64,000 nucleotides of DNA, taken from Actinomadura sp. NBRC 104412 (GTDB lineage: Bacteria > Actinomycetota > Actinomycetes > Streptosporangiales > Streptosporangiaceae). Where the stretch lies: assembly GCF_030269515.1 (NCBI RefSeq), contig NZ_BSTM01000016.1, positions 1-64,000 on the forward strand, written 5' to 3'. The notes under the pieces are model-generated. The model was not told where the DNA came from, did no database searches, and saw only the letters and a list, made by a program, of their open reading frames with translations. Position numbers and translations under genes: made by a program. Positions within the stretch are counted from its first letter, which is position 1, and each line of letters begins with the position of its first letter. Shown in pieces: positions 8,358 to 18,355 of the stretch.

Positions 8358-8370
8358 CGCCACGTACCCC

Positions 8371-9075
8371 TCAGTGCCCCATGCCCAGTCCGCCGTCCAC
8401 CGGGATCACGGCCCCGGTGATGTAGGCGGCGTCCTCGCTCGCCAGGAACCGCACGGCCTTGGCGACCTCCTCGGGACGCGCCACCCGGCCCAGCGGGATC
8501 TGCTTCCGGATCGCGGCCTGCTGGTCCTCGGTGAGCACCCGAGTCATCTCGGTGTCCACGAACCCGGGCGCCACCACGTTCACGGTGATGTTGCGGGAGG
8601 CCAGCTCGCGGGCCAGCGACCGGGCGAAGCCGACCATGCCCGCCTTCGACGCGGCGTAGTTGGACTGGCCGGGCGAGCCGAGCAGCCCCACCACCGACGA
8701 CACCAGGACGATCCGGCCGGTGCGCTTGCGCATCATGCCCTTCACGGCGCGCTTGGCGACGCGGAACGACCCGGTGAGGTTGGTGTCGAGGACGGAGGTG
8801 AACTCCTCCTCCTTCATGAGGGCCAGCAGCGTGTCCTTGGTGATGCCGGCGTTGGCCACCACCACCTCCACCGGGCCCTGCTCGGCCTCGATCTTGCCGA
8901 ACGCGGCGTCCACGTCCTCGGCGCTGGTCACGTCGCAGCGGACGCCGAACAGGCCCTCGGGCGGCTCCCCCGAACGGTAGGTGACCGCGACCGCGTCGCC
9001 CGCCTCCGCGAGCTCGCGGGCGATGGCGAGGCCGATGCCCCGGTTACCGCCGGTCACCAGGACTGAGCGACTCAT
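8371..9075 (-). CDS. fabG: 3-oxoacyl-[acyl-carrier-protein] reductase FabG (MabA-type)
   Basis: A 234-residue SDR that reduces beta-ketoacyl-ACP with NADPH. Visible motifs are TGGNRGIG near the N terminus, the NAG motif (VVANAGI), the Ser-Tyr-Lys triad (VSSVVGLLGSPGQSNYAASKAG) and the C-terminal TGAVIPVDGG. It is the promoter-proximal gene of fabG-fabI and is divergent from tldD across about 200 bases (9076-9279), where the promoters for both directions must lie. A second fabG-like gene (16809-17564) sits in a different metabolic context. Confidence 0.94.
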   Translation of the reverse strand: MSRSVLVTGGNRGIGLAIARELAEAGDAVAVTYRSGEPPEGLFGVRCDVTSAEDVDAAFGKIEAEQGPVEVVVANAGITKDTLLALMKEEEFTSVLDTNLTGSFRVAKRAVKGMMRKRTGRIVLVSSVVGLLGSPGQSNYAASKAGMVGFARSLARELASRNITVNVVAPGFVDTEMTRVLTEDQQAAIRKQIPLGRVARPEEVAKAVRFLASEDAAYITGAVIPVDGGLGMGH

Positions 9076-9279
9076 CGTCGTACCCCTCGTCGTGCCGTTC
9101 CGCTGTGACTGACCGCGGGGACGTGCTGCCCGGGCCCCGCAACTGACGAGGAGCGTAACGGCCTACGCGGGGGTAACCAGATGTGCCGTTCCGACAAGAT
9201 CCGCCGACCGGGCTTTGTTTCCCCGGGCACGCCCACCTGAGGCCACCTGAGGGAGGCGCCGCGGGGTAGGTTGCGAAGG

Positions 9280-10775
<1,496 letters not shown>

Positions 10776-10779
<4 letters not shown>

Positions 10780-12164
10780 GCGTGCTGCGCCCGCAGGAGG
10801 CCGTCGAGCGGGTGCTGGAGCTGTCCCGCGCCGACGACTGCATCGTGATCGCCGACGAGTCCAGCACCGCCAACCTGCGCTGGGCCGGCAACACGCTGAC
10901 CACCAACGGGGTGACCCGGTCCAACCGGCTCACCGTGATCGCGCTGCGCGGCAAGGGGGACCGGGTCGCGGCCGGGGTGGTGTCGCGCACCGCCGTGGGC
11001 GCGGACGACCTGGAGGACCTGGTGCGCGCGGCCGAGGCGGACGCGGCGGGCAACGAGCCGGCCGAGGACGCCGCGCCGCTGCTCGGCGATCCGGTGCCGG
11101 GCGCGGGCGCGTGGGACGACCCGCCCGCCGAGACCGGGATCGGGGTCTACGAGGGGTTCGCGCCCGCGCTGGGCGCGGCGTTCGAGGAGGCCGAGGCGGG
11201 CGGGCGGAAGCTGTACGGGTTCGCCAACCACGTGCTGACCTCGACCTTCCTGGGGTCGTCGGCGGGGCTGCGGTTGCGGCACGACCAGCCGACCGGGCTA
11301 CTGGAGCTGAACGCCAAGGGCGCGGGCGGCTCGACGTGGGCGGGCGTGGGCACGCGCGACTTCACCGACGTGGACGTCCCGGGCCTGGCCGCGGGGCTGG
11401 CGCGGAGGCTGGAGTGGGGCGAGCGCCGCGTCGAGCTGCCCGCAGGCCGGTACGAGACGATCCTGCCGCCCAGCGCGGTCGCCGACCTGATGATCTACCT
11501 GTACTGGTCGGCGGGCGCGCAGGACGCCCACGACGGGCGGACGGTGTTCAGCGCGCCGGGCGGCGGCACCCGGGTCGGTGAGCGGCTGACCGAGGTGCCG
11601 CTCACGCTGTCCAGCGACCCCCGCGCGCCGGGGCTGGAGGCCAGCCCGTTCGTGATCGCGCACGCCTCCGGCCGGGAGACGTCGGTGTTCGACAACGGGC
11701 TGGGGCTGGCCGCCACCGAGTGGATCTCCGGCGGGACGCTCAACGCGCTCATCCAGACACGGCGGTCGGCGGAACGCACCGAACTGTCCCTCACCCCCGC
11801 GATCGACAACCTGACGATGACGGGGCCGGACGCGTCCGCGTCCCTGGACGACATGGTGGCGCGCACGGAGCGGGGACTGCTGCTGACCTGCCTGTGGTAC
11901 ATCCGGGAGGTCGACCCGCAGCGGCTGCTGCTGACCGGCCTCACCCGCGACGGCGTCTACCTCGTGGAGGGCGGGGAGGTGGTCGGCGCGGTGAACAACT
12001 TCCGGTTCAACGAGAGCCCGGTGGACCTGCTCGGCCGCGTCACCGAGGCGGGCGCGACCGTGCCGACCCTGCCCCGCGAGTGGTCGGACTACTTCACCCG
12101 CGCCGCGATGCCCGCGCTGAGGGTCGCCGACTACAACATGTCGACGGTCTCGCAGGCGTCCTGA
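10776..12164 (+). CDS. tldE: TldE/PmbA family protease subunit
   Basis: A 462-residue TldD/PmbA family protein that lacks the HExxxH site of its partner, as expected for the non-catalytic TldE (PmbA) subunit. The central YETILPPSAVADLM and the C-terminal LLTGLTRDGVYLVEGGEVVGAVNNFRFNESP segment are typical. The start is GTG 10776, overlapping the tldD stop by four bases. The same frame stays open far upstream through tldD, but that is shadow sequence. A GC-rich stem follows at 12183-12216. Confidence 0.92.
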
Positions 12165-12182
12165 GACCGCCGCGGAGAGGCC

Positions 12183-12216
12183 CCGGCCCCGTCCCGCCGT
12201 GAGAGGGAGGGGCCGG
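12183..12216. terminator. GC-rich stem between converging tldE and dodecin genes
   Basis: CCGGCCCC (12183-12190) can pair with GGGGCCGG (12209-12216) across an 18-base loop. It sits midway between the tldE stop and the converging dodecin stop, so it could serve either strand. No U tract is present. Confidence 0.45.
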
Positions 12217-12241
12217 TGGCCTCGCGCGTCCCTCAGGGCGT

Positions 12242-12454
12242 TCAGGCGTCCTCAAGACGGAAGCCGACCTTCAGGCCGACCTGGTAGTGCGCCACCTCCC
12301 CGTCCACGATCTGGCCGCGCACCTCGGTCACCTCGAACCAGTCCAGATGGCGCAGCGTCCGCCCGGCGCGCCTGATCCCGTTGCGCACGGCCTCGTCGAC
12401 GGAGACCGGCGAGGTGCCGACGATCTCGGTCACCCGGTAGGTGCGGTCGGTCAT
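12242..12454 (-). CDS. dodecin family flavin-binding protein
   Basis: A 70-residue dodecin, the usual length for these dodecameric flavin (or CoA) storage proteins. It has the YRVTEIVGTSP start, the EAVRNGIRRAGRTLRHLDWFEV helix and strand carrying the flavin-stacking Trp, and the VRGQIVDGEVAHYQVGLKVGF end. ATG 12454 is chosen because GGAGGGG lies just ahead of it; an upstream in-frame ATG at 12466 overlaps that ribosome site. Confidence 0.93.
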   Translation of the reverse strand: MTDRTYRVTEIVGTSPVSVDEAVRNGIRRAGRTLRHLDWFEVTEVRGQIVDGEVAHYQVGLKVGFRLEDA

Positions 12455-12502
12455 GGCCCCTCCCATGTCGCATGCCTATGCCCCAGGGCATACCGTGGAA
12501 CC

Positions 12503-12841
12503 GTGAAGCTCATTCCCCGCCGTGGCCCAGAGGTCTACACCGTGACCAACGCGCCGAAGCCGATGTCGGAGGACATCCGCTACCGGCAGCGAAGGTATCT
12601 GATCTCGATGGGGGTGCGCACCGGCTGTTTCATCGCCGCGGTGATCACCGCGGCGGCCGGCGCCCCGGTGTGGGTGGCGGGCGTGCTGATTGTGGGGGCG
12701 GTGTTCCTGCCGTACATCAGTGTGATCTACGCCAACGGCGGCCGGGAGCCGCAGCCGATGCCCCGGTTCGGCGAGCCTGATGGCGTCGGCGGCCCGCACC
12801 ACAAGGGTATTTCCGGTCGGCGTCCGGAAATCGGGTCGTGA
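12503..12841 (+). CDS. DUF3099 domain-containing membrane protein
   Basis: A 112-residue actinobacterial DUF3099 protein. After a short cytosolic head (PEVYTVTNAPKPMSEDIRYRQRRYLISMGVR) come two membrane segments (about 37-55 and 58-76) and a polar tail. The function is unknown. The start is GTG 12503, which gives the family-typical N terminus. The gene ends immediately before the promoter-like sequence of the 6C-like RNA. Confidence 0.87.
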   Translation: MKLIPRRGPEVYTVTNAPKPMSEDIRYRQRRYLISMGVRTGCFIAAVITAAAGAPVWVAGVLIVGAVFLPYISVIYANGGREPQPMPRFGEPDGVGGPHHKGISGRRPEIGS

Positions 12842-12848
12842 CTTTCTC

Positions 12849-12880
12849 TTGACTAAGGGCGGGGGGGTTCGGTGTACGAT
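12849..12880 (+). promoter_or_regulatory. candidate promoter of the 6C-like RNA
   Basis: TTGACT at 12849-12854 and TACGAT at 12875-12880, eight bases after the DUF3099 stop. The 20-base spacer contains a run of seven G and is longer than optimal, so -35 use is uncertain. Initiation would fall near 12887, just at the base of the first hairpin. Confidence 0.45.
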
Positions 12881-12884
12881 TTGT

Positions 12885-13003
12885 ACCGGCGCTCTGGTCC
12901 CCCGTCGGAGCGCCCGTGCCGGTGTTCCGGGCCCCCGTCGGAACACCGATGACGCGACGCCGGGTGGATTGCCCCCGTATCCACCCGGCGTCGCTTTTTC
13001 TTT
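12885..13003 (+). ncRNA. 6C-like small RNA: three hairpins with CCCCC loops, the last an intrinsic terminator
   Basis: Three stems follow each other: 12888-12914 (GGCGCTC/GAGCGCC), 12920-12948 (GGTGTTCC/GGAACACC) and a perfect 16-bp stem 12954-12994. Each apical loop contains CCCCCG (C runs at 12899-12903, 12932-12936 and 12972-12976). The final stem is followed by TTTTTCTTT (12995-13003), a strong rho-independent terminator. Serial hairpins with C-run loops are the hallmark of the actinobacterial 6C RNA (B11 in mycobacteria), whose loops pair with G-rich ribosome-binding sites. Here the runs are five C's and there are three loops. I therefore call it 6C-like; formal family membership needs a covariance search. 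Confidence 0.8.
12954..13003 (+). terminator. intrinsic terminator with C5 loop
   Basis: A 16-bp perfect stem (12954-12969 with 12979-12994), a nine-base loop containing CCCCC, then a nine-base T-rich tract. This is the clearest intrinsic terminator in the window; it ends the 6C-like RNA and would also stop read-through from DUF3099. Confidence 0.9.
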
Positions 13004-13386
13004 GCGCGCGGAACGCCCGGCCGGGCCGCACCTCCTCGCTTAGCGCCTGATCACAGGATGGCAAGGCCCAACGCTGGCCTTGTCCGGCCACGGCCCGAAA
13101 CCGCACCGGCTCCGACCCCGGATCCGCATCGTGTGAGTCCCATCGGAGAATCCCGTCGATCCTGGCGGGCGCCGTCTGCGTATCTCCGGATGGGATCGCG
13201 TCGCTCTTGCGGCCGACGCGAACGAACGTGGCGCGACCCGCGCCTCCTGCCGCATACCGCTTGACGAGCGCCCGGGAAGGGGTGACCATCACTAGCCCCA
13301 GGTCGAGACATATCTAGTTTCTGTCTCATGATCCGCCCCATCGGCCCCGCGAAGGTGGCAGTCGTGATGATCACGGGTAACCGGCC
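13004..13386. other. intergenic region without a supported gene
   Basis: About 380 bases between the RNA terminator and the VWA gene. A small stem CAAGGCC/GGCCTTG lies at 13062-13082. A frame at 13058-13264 is open, but it has Arg/Pro-rich content and no ribosome site, so I do not call it. The stretch 13300-13340 (TATCTAGTTTCTGTCTCATGAT) is unusually AT-rich and probably contains the promoter of the downstream gene. Confidence 0.6.
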
Positions 13387-15453
13387 ATGAACGGCCACGA
13401 CGACGTCCCCGAGTGGCTTCCGGATCCCCCGCGGGGACAGGATCCTCCGCCCGAGCCGAGGCCGCCGCACGGCTACGGCGGCTTCATGGGCGCCTCCGAC
13501 GCCGGAGGCGCCGTCCCCCGGTTCCGGCCACCCGTGAATCCGCCCGGGAACCTGCCCGGAAACCCGTCCGAAGGCGGCGGGCCACCGCGGCCGCCGCTCG
13601 GCGAGGCGGGACCGTTCGGCCCGCGCCTGGCCTCGCCGACCGTCCCGTCGAGACCGGGCGCCACCGGTCCCGGACGGCACGTCGCCCCGGGCCGCTCCCT
13701 TCCGCGCGGCACCGCGTTCTGGGGTCCGATGGCCGGCGCCGCCGTCCTGACCCTCCTGGCGGGCCTGGGCGTGTACGCGCTGGCCTCCGGAGGGCCCTGT
13801 ACGGGGGCGGACGCGCTCCCGCTGAACCTGACGGCGGCACCCGAGATCGCACCGGCCGTCACCGAGGCCGCCGGGCGCTTCAACGACGACCGGCACGAGG
13901 TCGGGGATCGCTGCGTCCGCGTCAGCGTGCGCGCCGCCGACCCGGTGGCGGTGTCCACCCTGCTGTCGGGACGGGGCGTGGCCGGGGTCACCGAAAAGCC
14001 GGACGTGTGGATCCCCGACTCCTCGCTGTGGACCGTTCTCGCACGGGCGCCGTCCACCGCGTCCGGCGGCCGGCAGGGCACCGACACGATCACCACCCTG
14101 CGGTCGATCGCGTCCACCCCGGTCGTGGTGGCCACGCCCGCCGGGGTCGCGCGGCGGCTCCAGGGCCGGGGCGGCGCCCGGCCGTCCTGGCAGGGCCTTC
14201 TCGTGGCGGCCGGAGCCGGCGCGGGCACGGGCTCGGGAAGGGGGGCCGCGATCCCTCCCGGCTCGGTGAAGCTGAGGGTCCCCGACCCCAACCGCACCGC
14301 GACCGGGATGGCCACGCTGATGCTGGCCAACACCCTGCTGGGACGGCAGGACGAGGGCAGCGCGCAGTTCACCGGCGCCGTGCGGACGCTGCGGGAGGCC
14401 GTGACCCCCTCGGTACAGGCGGAGTTCGCCTCGTTCCGGCAGGACCGCCAGGGCCGCCACCCGATCGCGCTGGCGCCGGAGCAGGCGGTGTACGCCTACA
14501 ACGGCGGCGAGCCGGCGGAGCAGGCCGTCGCGGTGTACCCGTCCGAGGGCACACTCGCGATGGACTACCGGATCACCGTGGTCGGGCGCGCCGGGGACCG
14601 GGACGCCGCCGCCAAGGCCCGCGCCGCGCGCCTGCTGGAGCAGGAGCTGACCGGCGACGACACCCGCGACGACCTCTTGGAGCGCGGATTCCGGGCGCCC
14701 TCGGGCGCCGCGCCCGAGTCGTTCGGCGACCGCGCCGGGCTGGACCCGCGCCCGCCCCGGCTGCTGAGTCCGCCTTCCCCGGCGGACGTGCAACGGATCA
14801 TGCAGTCCTGGGCGCGGCTGTCGCTGGGCATCCGGATGCTCAGCGTGATCGACATCTCCGGCTCGATGAACGAGGAGGTGGAGCCGGGCGTCACCCGGTT
14901 GCAGTCCACGGTGCGGACCGCCCAGGCCGGGCTGTCGCTGCTGCCCGACGACAGCGAGCTGGGCCAGTGGGTGTTCTCCACCGAGCTGGTCGGCGAACAG
15001 GACTGGCGGGAGCTGGTCAGCGTGGGACCGCTGGGCGAGCGGCTGGGCTCCTCGACCCGGCGCCAGCTGATGCTGTCGGCCTTCAGCCAGATCCGGGCCA
15101 AACGCAACGGCGGCACGGGCCTGTACGACACGACCCTTGCGGCGTTCGACTACATGCGACGGACCTACAAGCCCGAGTTCGTGCACACGGTGCTGCTGTG
15201 GACCGACGGCCGCAACCAGGACCGGGAGGGGGCGTCCTTACAGGAGACCTTGGACGCGCTGCGCCGCTCCTACGATCCCGCGCGACCCGTCCAGGTGTTC
15301 ATGTTCGGCTATGGCAAGGACGTGGACGTCGACGAGCTCCGCCGGATCACCCAGGCGACCCGCGGCGACGTGGTGGTGGCCCAGACCCCGGGGGAGGTGC
15401 GCAAGCTGTTCCTTGAGGCCGTCTCGCGCCGCGTCTGCGCCCCGTCCTGCTAG
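13387..15453 (+). CDS. substrate-binding and VWA domain-containing membrane protein
   Basis: A 688-residue protein. The N-terminal about 110 residues are Pro/Gly-rich and cytosolic, followed by one membrane helix (about 115-136). Outside the membrane there is a bacterial extracellular solute-binding-like domain (about 145-450) with ADPVAVSTLLSGRG...KPDVWIPDSS, then a von Willebrand A domain from about 480 with an intact MIDAS motif DISGS (Asp489), a later TGLYDT and a TDGRNQD loop. This architecture is common in Streptomyces and relatives; the ligand and role are not established. ATG 13387 has no strong ribosome site. It stands alone on the plus strand. Confidence 0.85.
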   Translation: MNGHDDVPEWLPDPPRGQDPPPEPRPPHGYGGFMGASDAGGAVPRFRPPVNPPGNLPGNPSEGGGPPRPPLGEAGPFGPRLASPTVPSRPGATGPGRHVAPGRSLPRGTAFWGPMAGAAVLTLLAGLGVYALASGGPCTGADALPLNLTAAPEIAPAVTEAAGRFNDDRHEVGDRCVRVSVRAADPVAVSTLLSGRGVAGVTEKPDVWIPDSSLWTVLARAPSTASGGRQGTDTITTLRSIASTPVVVATPAGVARRLQGRGGARPSWQGLLVAAGAGAGTGSGRGAAIPPGSVKLRVPDPNRTATGMATLMLANTLLGRQDEGSAQFTGAVRTLREAVTPSVQAEFASFRQDRQGRHPIALAPEQAVYAYNGGEPAEQAVAVYPSEGTLAMDYRITVVGRAGDRDAAAKARAARLLEQELTGDDTRDDLLERGFRAPSGAAPESFGDRAGLDPRPPRLLSPPSPADVQRIMQSWARLSLGIRMLSVIDISGSMNEEVEPGVTRLQSTVRTAQAGLSLLPDDSELGQWVFSTELVGEQDWRELVSVGPLGERLGSSTRRQLMLSAFSQIRAKRNGGTGLYDTTLAAFDYMRRTYKPEFVHTVLLWTDGRNQDREGASLQETLDALRRSYDPARPVQVFMFGYGKDVDVDELRRITQATRGDVVVAQTPGEVRKLFLEAVSRRVCAPSC

Positions 15454-15532
15454 ACGCCCGCTACCAGAGGCACGGCGCTCGTTCCCGCCGCCCTCGAAGC
15501 GCACCCCCGCGTTCCGGACGTTCCCGGGTTGA

Positions 15533-15570
15533 TTCTAGAATTGCGTTCCACGTAACTTGGCGTTCCGTTA
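15533..15570 (+). promoter_or_regulatory. palindrome and direct repeat upstream of the acyl-CoA dehydrogenase
   Basis: TTCTAGAA (15533-15540) is a perfect palindrome. GCGTTCCACGTAA (15543-15555) and GCGTTCCGTTA (15560-15570) are direct repeats 17 bases apart. They occupy the AT-richer promoter region of the dehydrogenase gene and could bind a TetR-type lipid regulator. No regulator gene is adjacent. Confidence 0.4.
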
Positions 15571-15603
15571 GATATGGGACATTCGGGATCGAGGAGCGGG
15601 GCC

Positions 15604-16755
15604 GTGCGCCGAACCGTGTTCAACGAGGACCATGAGGCGTTCCGGACGATGATCCGGGACTTCATCGCCGCCGAGGTGACTCCCGTCTACGACGAGTGGG
15701 AGAAGGCCGGGCATCCGCCCCGTGACTTCTACAACAAGCTGGGCGAGCTCGGCGTGTTCGGCATCCAGGTCCCCGAGGAGTACGGTGGCGCGGGCGAGAC
15801 CAGCTTCAAGTACCAGCTCGTGATCTCCGAGGAGTGCGCCAGGGCCGCGGTGGGCTTCGGCGGCTACGGCGTGCACGTCAACCTGGTGCTCCCGTACCTG
15901 CTGAAGTACGCCAGCGAGGACCAGAAGAAGCGCTGGCTGCCCGACTTCATCTCCGGCGACATGATGATGGCCATCGCGATGACCGAGCCCGGAACCGGCT
16001 CGGACCTCGCGGGCATCCAGACCACCGCCAAGCGGGACGGCGACCACTACATCCTCAACGGCGCCAAGACCTTCATCACCGGCGGCGTGCTGGCCGACCG
16101 CGTGCTGGTGGTGGCCCGCACCTCCCCCGCCACCCCCGAGAACCGCCGCGCCGGCCTGTCCATCCTCGCCGTCGACACCAAGAGCGAGGGCTACACGGTC
16201 GGCCGCAAGCTGGAGAAGATCGGGCTGCGCGCCTCCGACACCGCCGAGCTGTCCTTCACCGACGTGCGCGTCCCGGTCGAGGACCTGCTGGGCGAGGAGG
16301 GCCGTGGGTTCGAGTACCTCACCCACAACCTGGCCGAGGAGCGCCTGGGCATCGCCGCGTCCTCCTACTCGGCCGCCGCGGCGGCGGTCGAGTTCGCCAA
16401 GAAGTACGTCCAGGAGCGCACCGTCTTCGGCAAGCCCGTGTCGTCCTTCCAGAACACCAAGTTCGTCCTGGCCGAGTGCGCCACCGAGGTGGAGGCCGCG
16501 CAGGCGCTCGTGGACCGCTGCGTGGAGGCGCTGGACGCCGGTGAGCTGACCCCGGCCGACGCCGCCAAGTGCAAGCTGTTCTGCACCGAGGTCGAGGGCC
16601 GTGTCATCGACAAGTGCCTGCAACTCCACGGCGGCTACGGCTACATCCTGGAGTACCCGATCGCGCGCCTGTACACCGATGCCAGGGTCACCCGGATCTA
16701 CGGGGGGACCAACGAGGTCATGAAGACCATCATCGCCAAGGACCTGCGGGTCTGA
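15604..16755 (+). CDS. acyl-CoA dehydrogenase
   Basis: A 383-residue FAD-dependent acyl-CoA dehydrogenase catalysing alpha,beta-desaturation of an acyl-CoA. Signature 1 is intact (AIAMTEPGTGSDLAGIQTTA), as are NGAKTFITGG, RTVFGKPVSSFQ and the C-terminal LHGGYGYILEYPIARLYTDA, with the catalytic Glu in IYGGTNEVMK. Chain length cannot be read from the sequence. GTG 15604 is preferred because GAGGAG lies 8-9 bases upstream. It is followed after 53 bases by a FabG-like reductase on the same strand, a likely two-gene acyl-degradation operon. Confidence 0.94.
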   Translation: MRRTVFNEDHEAFRTMIRDFIAAEVTPVYDEWEKAGHPPRDFYNKLGELGVFGIQVPEEYGGAGETSFKYQLVISEECARAAVGFGGYGVHVNLVLPYLLKYASEDQKKRWLPDFISGDMMMAIAMTEPGTGSDLAGIQTTAKRDGDHYILNGAKTFITGGVLADRVLVVARTSPATPENRRAGLSILAVDTKSEGYTVGRKLEKIGLRASDTAELSFTDVRVPVEDLLGEEGRGFEYLTHNLAEERLGIAASSYSAAAAAVEFAKKYVQERTVFGKPVSSFQNTKFVLAECATEVEAAQALVDRCVEALDAGELTPADAAKCKLFCTEVEGRVIDKCLQLHGGYGYILEYPIARLYTDARVTRIYGGTNEVMKTIIAKDLRV

Positions 16756-16808
16756 GCCGCAACCACGGCACGGACGGATCGCACGGCAGTAACGAAAGAG
16801 GAAACGCC

Positions 16809-17564
16809 ATGAGCGAGAGCAAGGTCGCCATCGTCACGGGCGCGGCGCGCGGGATCGGGGCGGCCACCGCGGTGCGGCTGGCCCGCGACGGGTTCGCGGT
16901 CGCCGTCTGCGACCTGGACGAGGCCGCCTGCGCCGGGACGGTGGAGGCGATCGAGAAGGACGGCGGGCGGGCGCTGGCCGTGGGGGTGGACGTCGCCGAC
17001 TCCGCGAAGGTGTCGGCGGCGGTGGAGCGGGTCGCCGCGGAGCTGGGCCCGCCGCTGGTGCTGGTCAACAACGCCGGGATCATCCGCGACAACCTGCTGT
17101 TCAAGATGACCGAGGACGACTGGGACGCGGTCCTGGCGGTGCACCTGCGCGGCGCCTTCCTGATGAGCCGGGCCGCGCAGGCGTACATGACCAAGGCGGG
17201 CTGGGGCCGGATCGTGAACCTGTCGTCCACCTCGGCACTGGGCAACCGGGGCCAGGCGAACTACTCGGCGGCCAAGGCCGGCATGCAGGGGTTCACCAAG
17301 ACCCTGGCGATCGAGCTCGGCAAGTTCGGCATCACCGTGAACGCGGTCGCGCCCGGGTTCATCGTGACCGACATGACCGCCGCGACGGCCGAGCGGGTCG
17401 GCGTGGACTTCGAGGTGTTCCAGCAGGCCGCGGCCAAGGAGATCCCGGTGCGCAGGGTCGGCCGGCCCGAGGACATCGCGGCGATGGTCTCGTTCTTCGC
17501 CGGTGAGGAGTCCTCGTTCGTGTCGGGACAGGTCATCTATGTCGCGGGCGGTCCCAAGGCGTGA
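16809..17564 (+). CDS. FabG-like 3-oxoacyl reductase (SDR family)
   Basis: A 251-residue classical SDR with TGAARGIG, NNAGI, the LSSTSALGNRGQANYSAAKAG catalytic Ser-Tyr-Lys region and the FVSGQVIYVAGGP end. It resembles FabG of fatty-acid synthesis, but the partnership with an acyl-CoA dehydrogenase suggests a beta-oxidation or polyhydroxyalkanoate-type role. ATG 16809 follows AGAGGA at good spacing. The 3' end overlaps the converging receptor-like gene by 28 bases. Confidence 0.92.
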   Translation: MSESKVAIVTGAARGIGAATAVRLARDGFAVAVCDLDEAACAGTVEAIEKDGGRALAVGVDVADSAKVSAAVERVAAELGPPLVLVNNAGIIRDNLLFKMTEDDWDAVLAVHLRGAFLMSRAAQAYMTKAGWGRIVNLSSTSALGNRGQANYSAAKAGMQGFTKTLAIELGKFGITVNAVAPGFIVTDMTAATAERVGVDFEVFQQAAAKEIPVRRVGRPEDIAAMVSFFAGEESSFVSGQVIYVAGGPKA

Positions 17565-18355
17565 GCGCGGCCGGCGGGCGGCAGGGGATGTGACAGCCGG
17601 CCCGCCAGCACCCGCGGCGCGTCGACGAGGGACGGGCCGTACCAGGTCAGGTACCGGCCGTCGACCAGGGCGGACGGAACGCCGGGGAAGCTCTCCGGCC
17701 CGTCCCCGGCGGTGAACCGGTACGGCTCGTCCGGAAGCACGACCAGGTCGGCGCCCGCCGCGTTCAGCTCCTCGATCGGGATCTTCGGGTAGCGCTCGGG
17801 GTGGCCGGCGTAGACGTTGGCGACCCCGAGCCGGTCCAGCACGTCACCGGCGAACGTGGCGCGTCCCACCACCATCCAGGGACGCCGCCAGATCGGGATG
17901 ACGGCCTTCCGGCGCGGTTCGAGCACGGGAGGCCGCGACCAGGCGCGCGCGGCCTCCTCCAGCCAGGTGGGGGACGGGACGCCGCACGCCTCGGTGAGCA
18001 TGCGCCGCAATGACGCCAGCGCCTCGTCCACGGTGCGGATCTCGGTCATCCAGACCGGGACCCCGCGCCCCCGCAGCGCCTCGACGTCGGCGGGGCGGTT
18101 CTCCTCGGTGTTGCCCACGACCAGGTCGGGACGCAGGGCGGCGATCCGTTCCAGGTCGGGGTTCTTGGTGCCGCGCACCCTCGGGACGTCCAGACCGGGC
18201 GGATGCGAGCACCAGTCGGTCGCGCCCACCAGCAGCCCCGGAGCGGACACGGCGATCGTCTCGGTGAGCGAGGGCACCAGCGAGACCACGCGGCGCACCC
18301 GGCCGGGCAGCGGGACCGCGGCGCCGGTGTCGTCCCGGGGAGACCGCTCAGACAT
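17537..18355 (-). CDS. helical backbone metal receptor (cobalamin/siderophore-binding-like)
   Basis: A 272-residue BtuF/FhuD-fold protein (VVSLVPSLTETI at the N terminus, DLVVGNTEEN, DLVVLPDEPYRFT). It lacks any signal peptide or lipobox, unlike periplasmic or lipoprotein BtuF, and so appears cytosolic. Its start overlaps the icmF stop by 8 bases, so it is translated with a B12-dependent mutase. That context favours cobalamin handling, but ligand binding is inference. Its 3' end overlaps the FabG-like gene tail to tail. Confidence 0.82.
   Translation of the reverse strand: MSERSPRDDTGAAVPLPGRVRRVVSLVPSLTETIAVSAPGLLVGATDWCSHPPGLDVPRVRGTKNPDLERIAALRPDLVVGNTEENRPADVEALRGRGVPVWMTEIRTVDEALASLRRMLTEACGVPSPTWLEEAARAWSRPPVLEPRRKAVIPIWRRPWMVVGRATFAGDVLDRLGVANVYAGHPERYPKIPIEELNAAGADLVVLPDEPYRFTAGDGPESFPGVPSALVDGRYLTWYGPSLVDAPRVLAGRLSHPLPPAGRAHALGPPAT

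Noticed and set aside
9212..9271. Small peptide frame upstream of tldD
   Set aside because: A G-rich stretch precedes the ATG, but 19 residues without conservation data are not enough.
12483..12780. Plus-strand frame overlapping DUF3099
   Set aside because: Alternate frame with arginine-rich composition; DUF3099 similarity lies in the other frame.
13058..13264. Possible 68-residue protein in the intergenic region
   Set aside because: No ribosome site, Arg/Pro-rich and no recognisable family.
13051..15186. Long open minus-strand frame opposite the VWA protein
   Set aside because: GC-rich antisense shadow with Arg/Gly/Pro composition; the plus strand encodes clear SBP and VWA domains.
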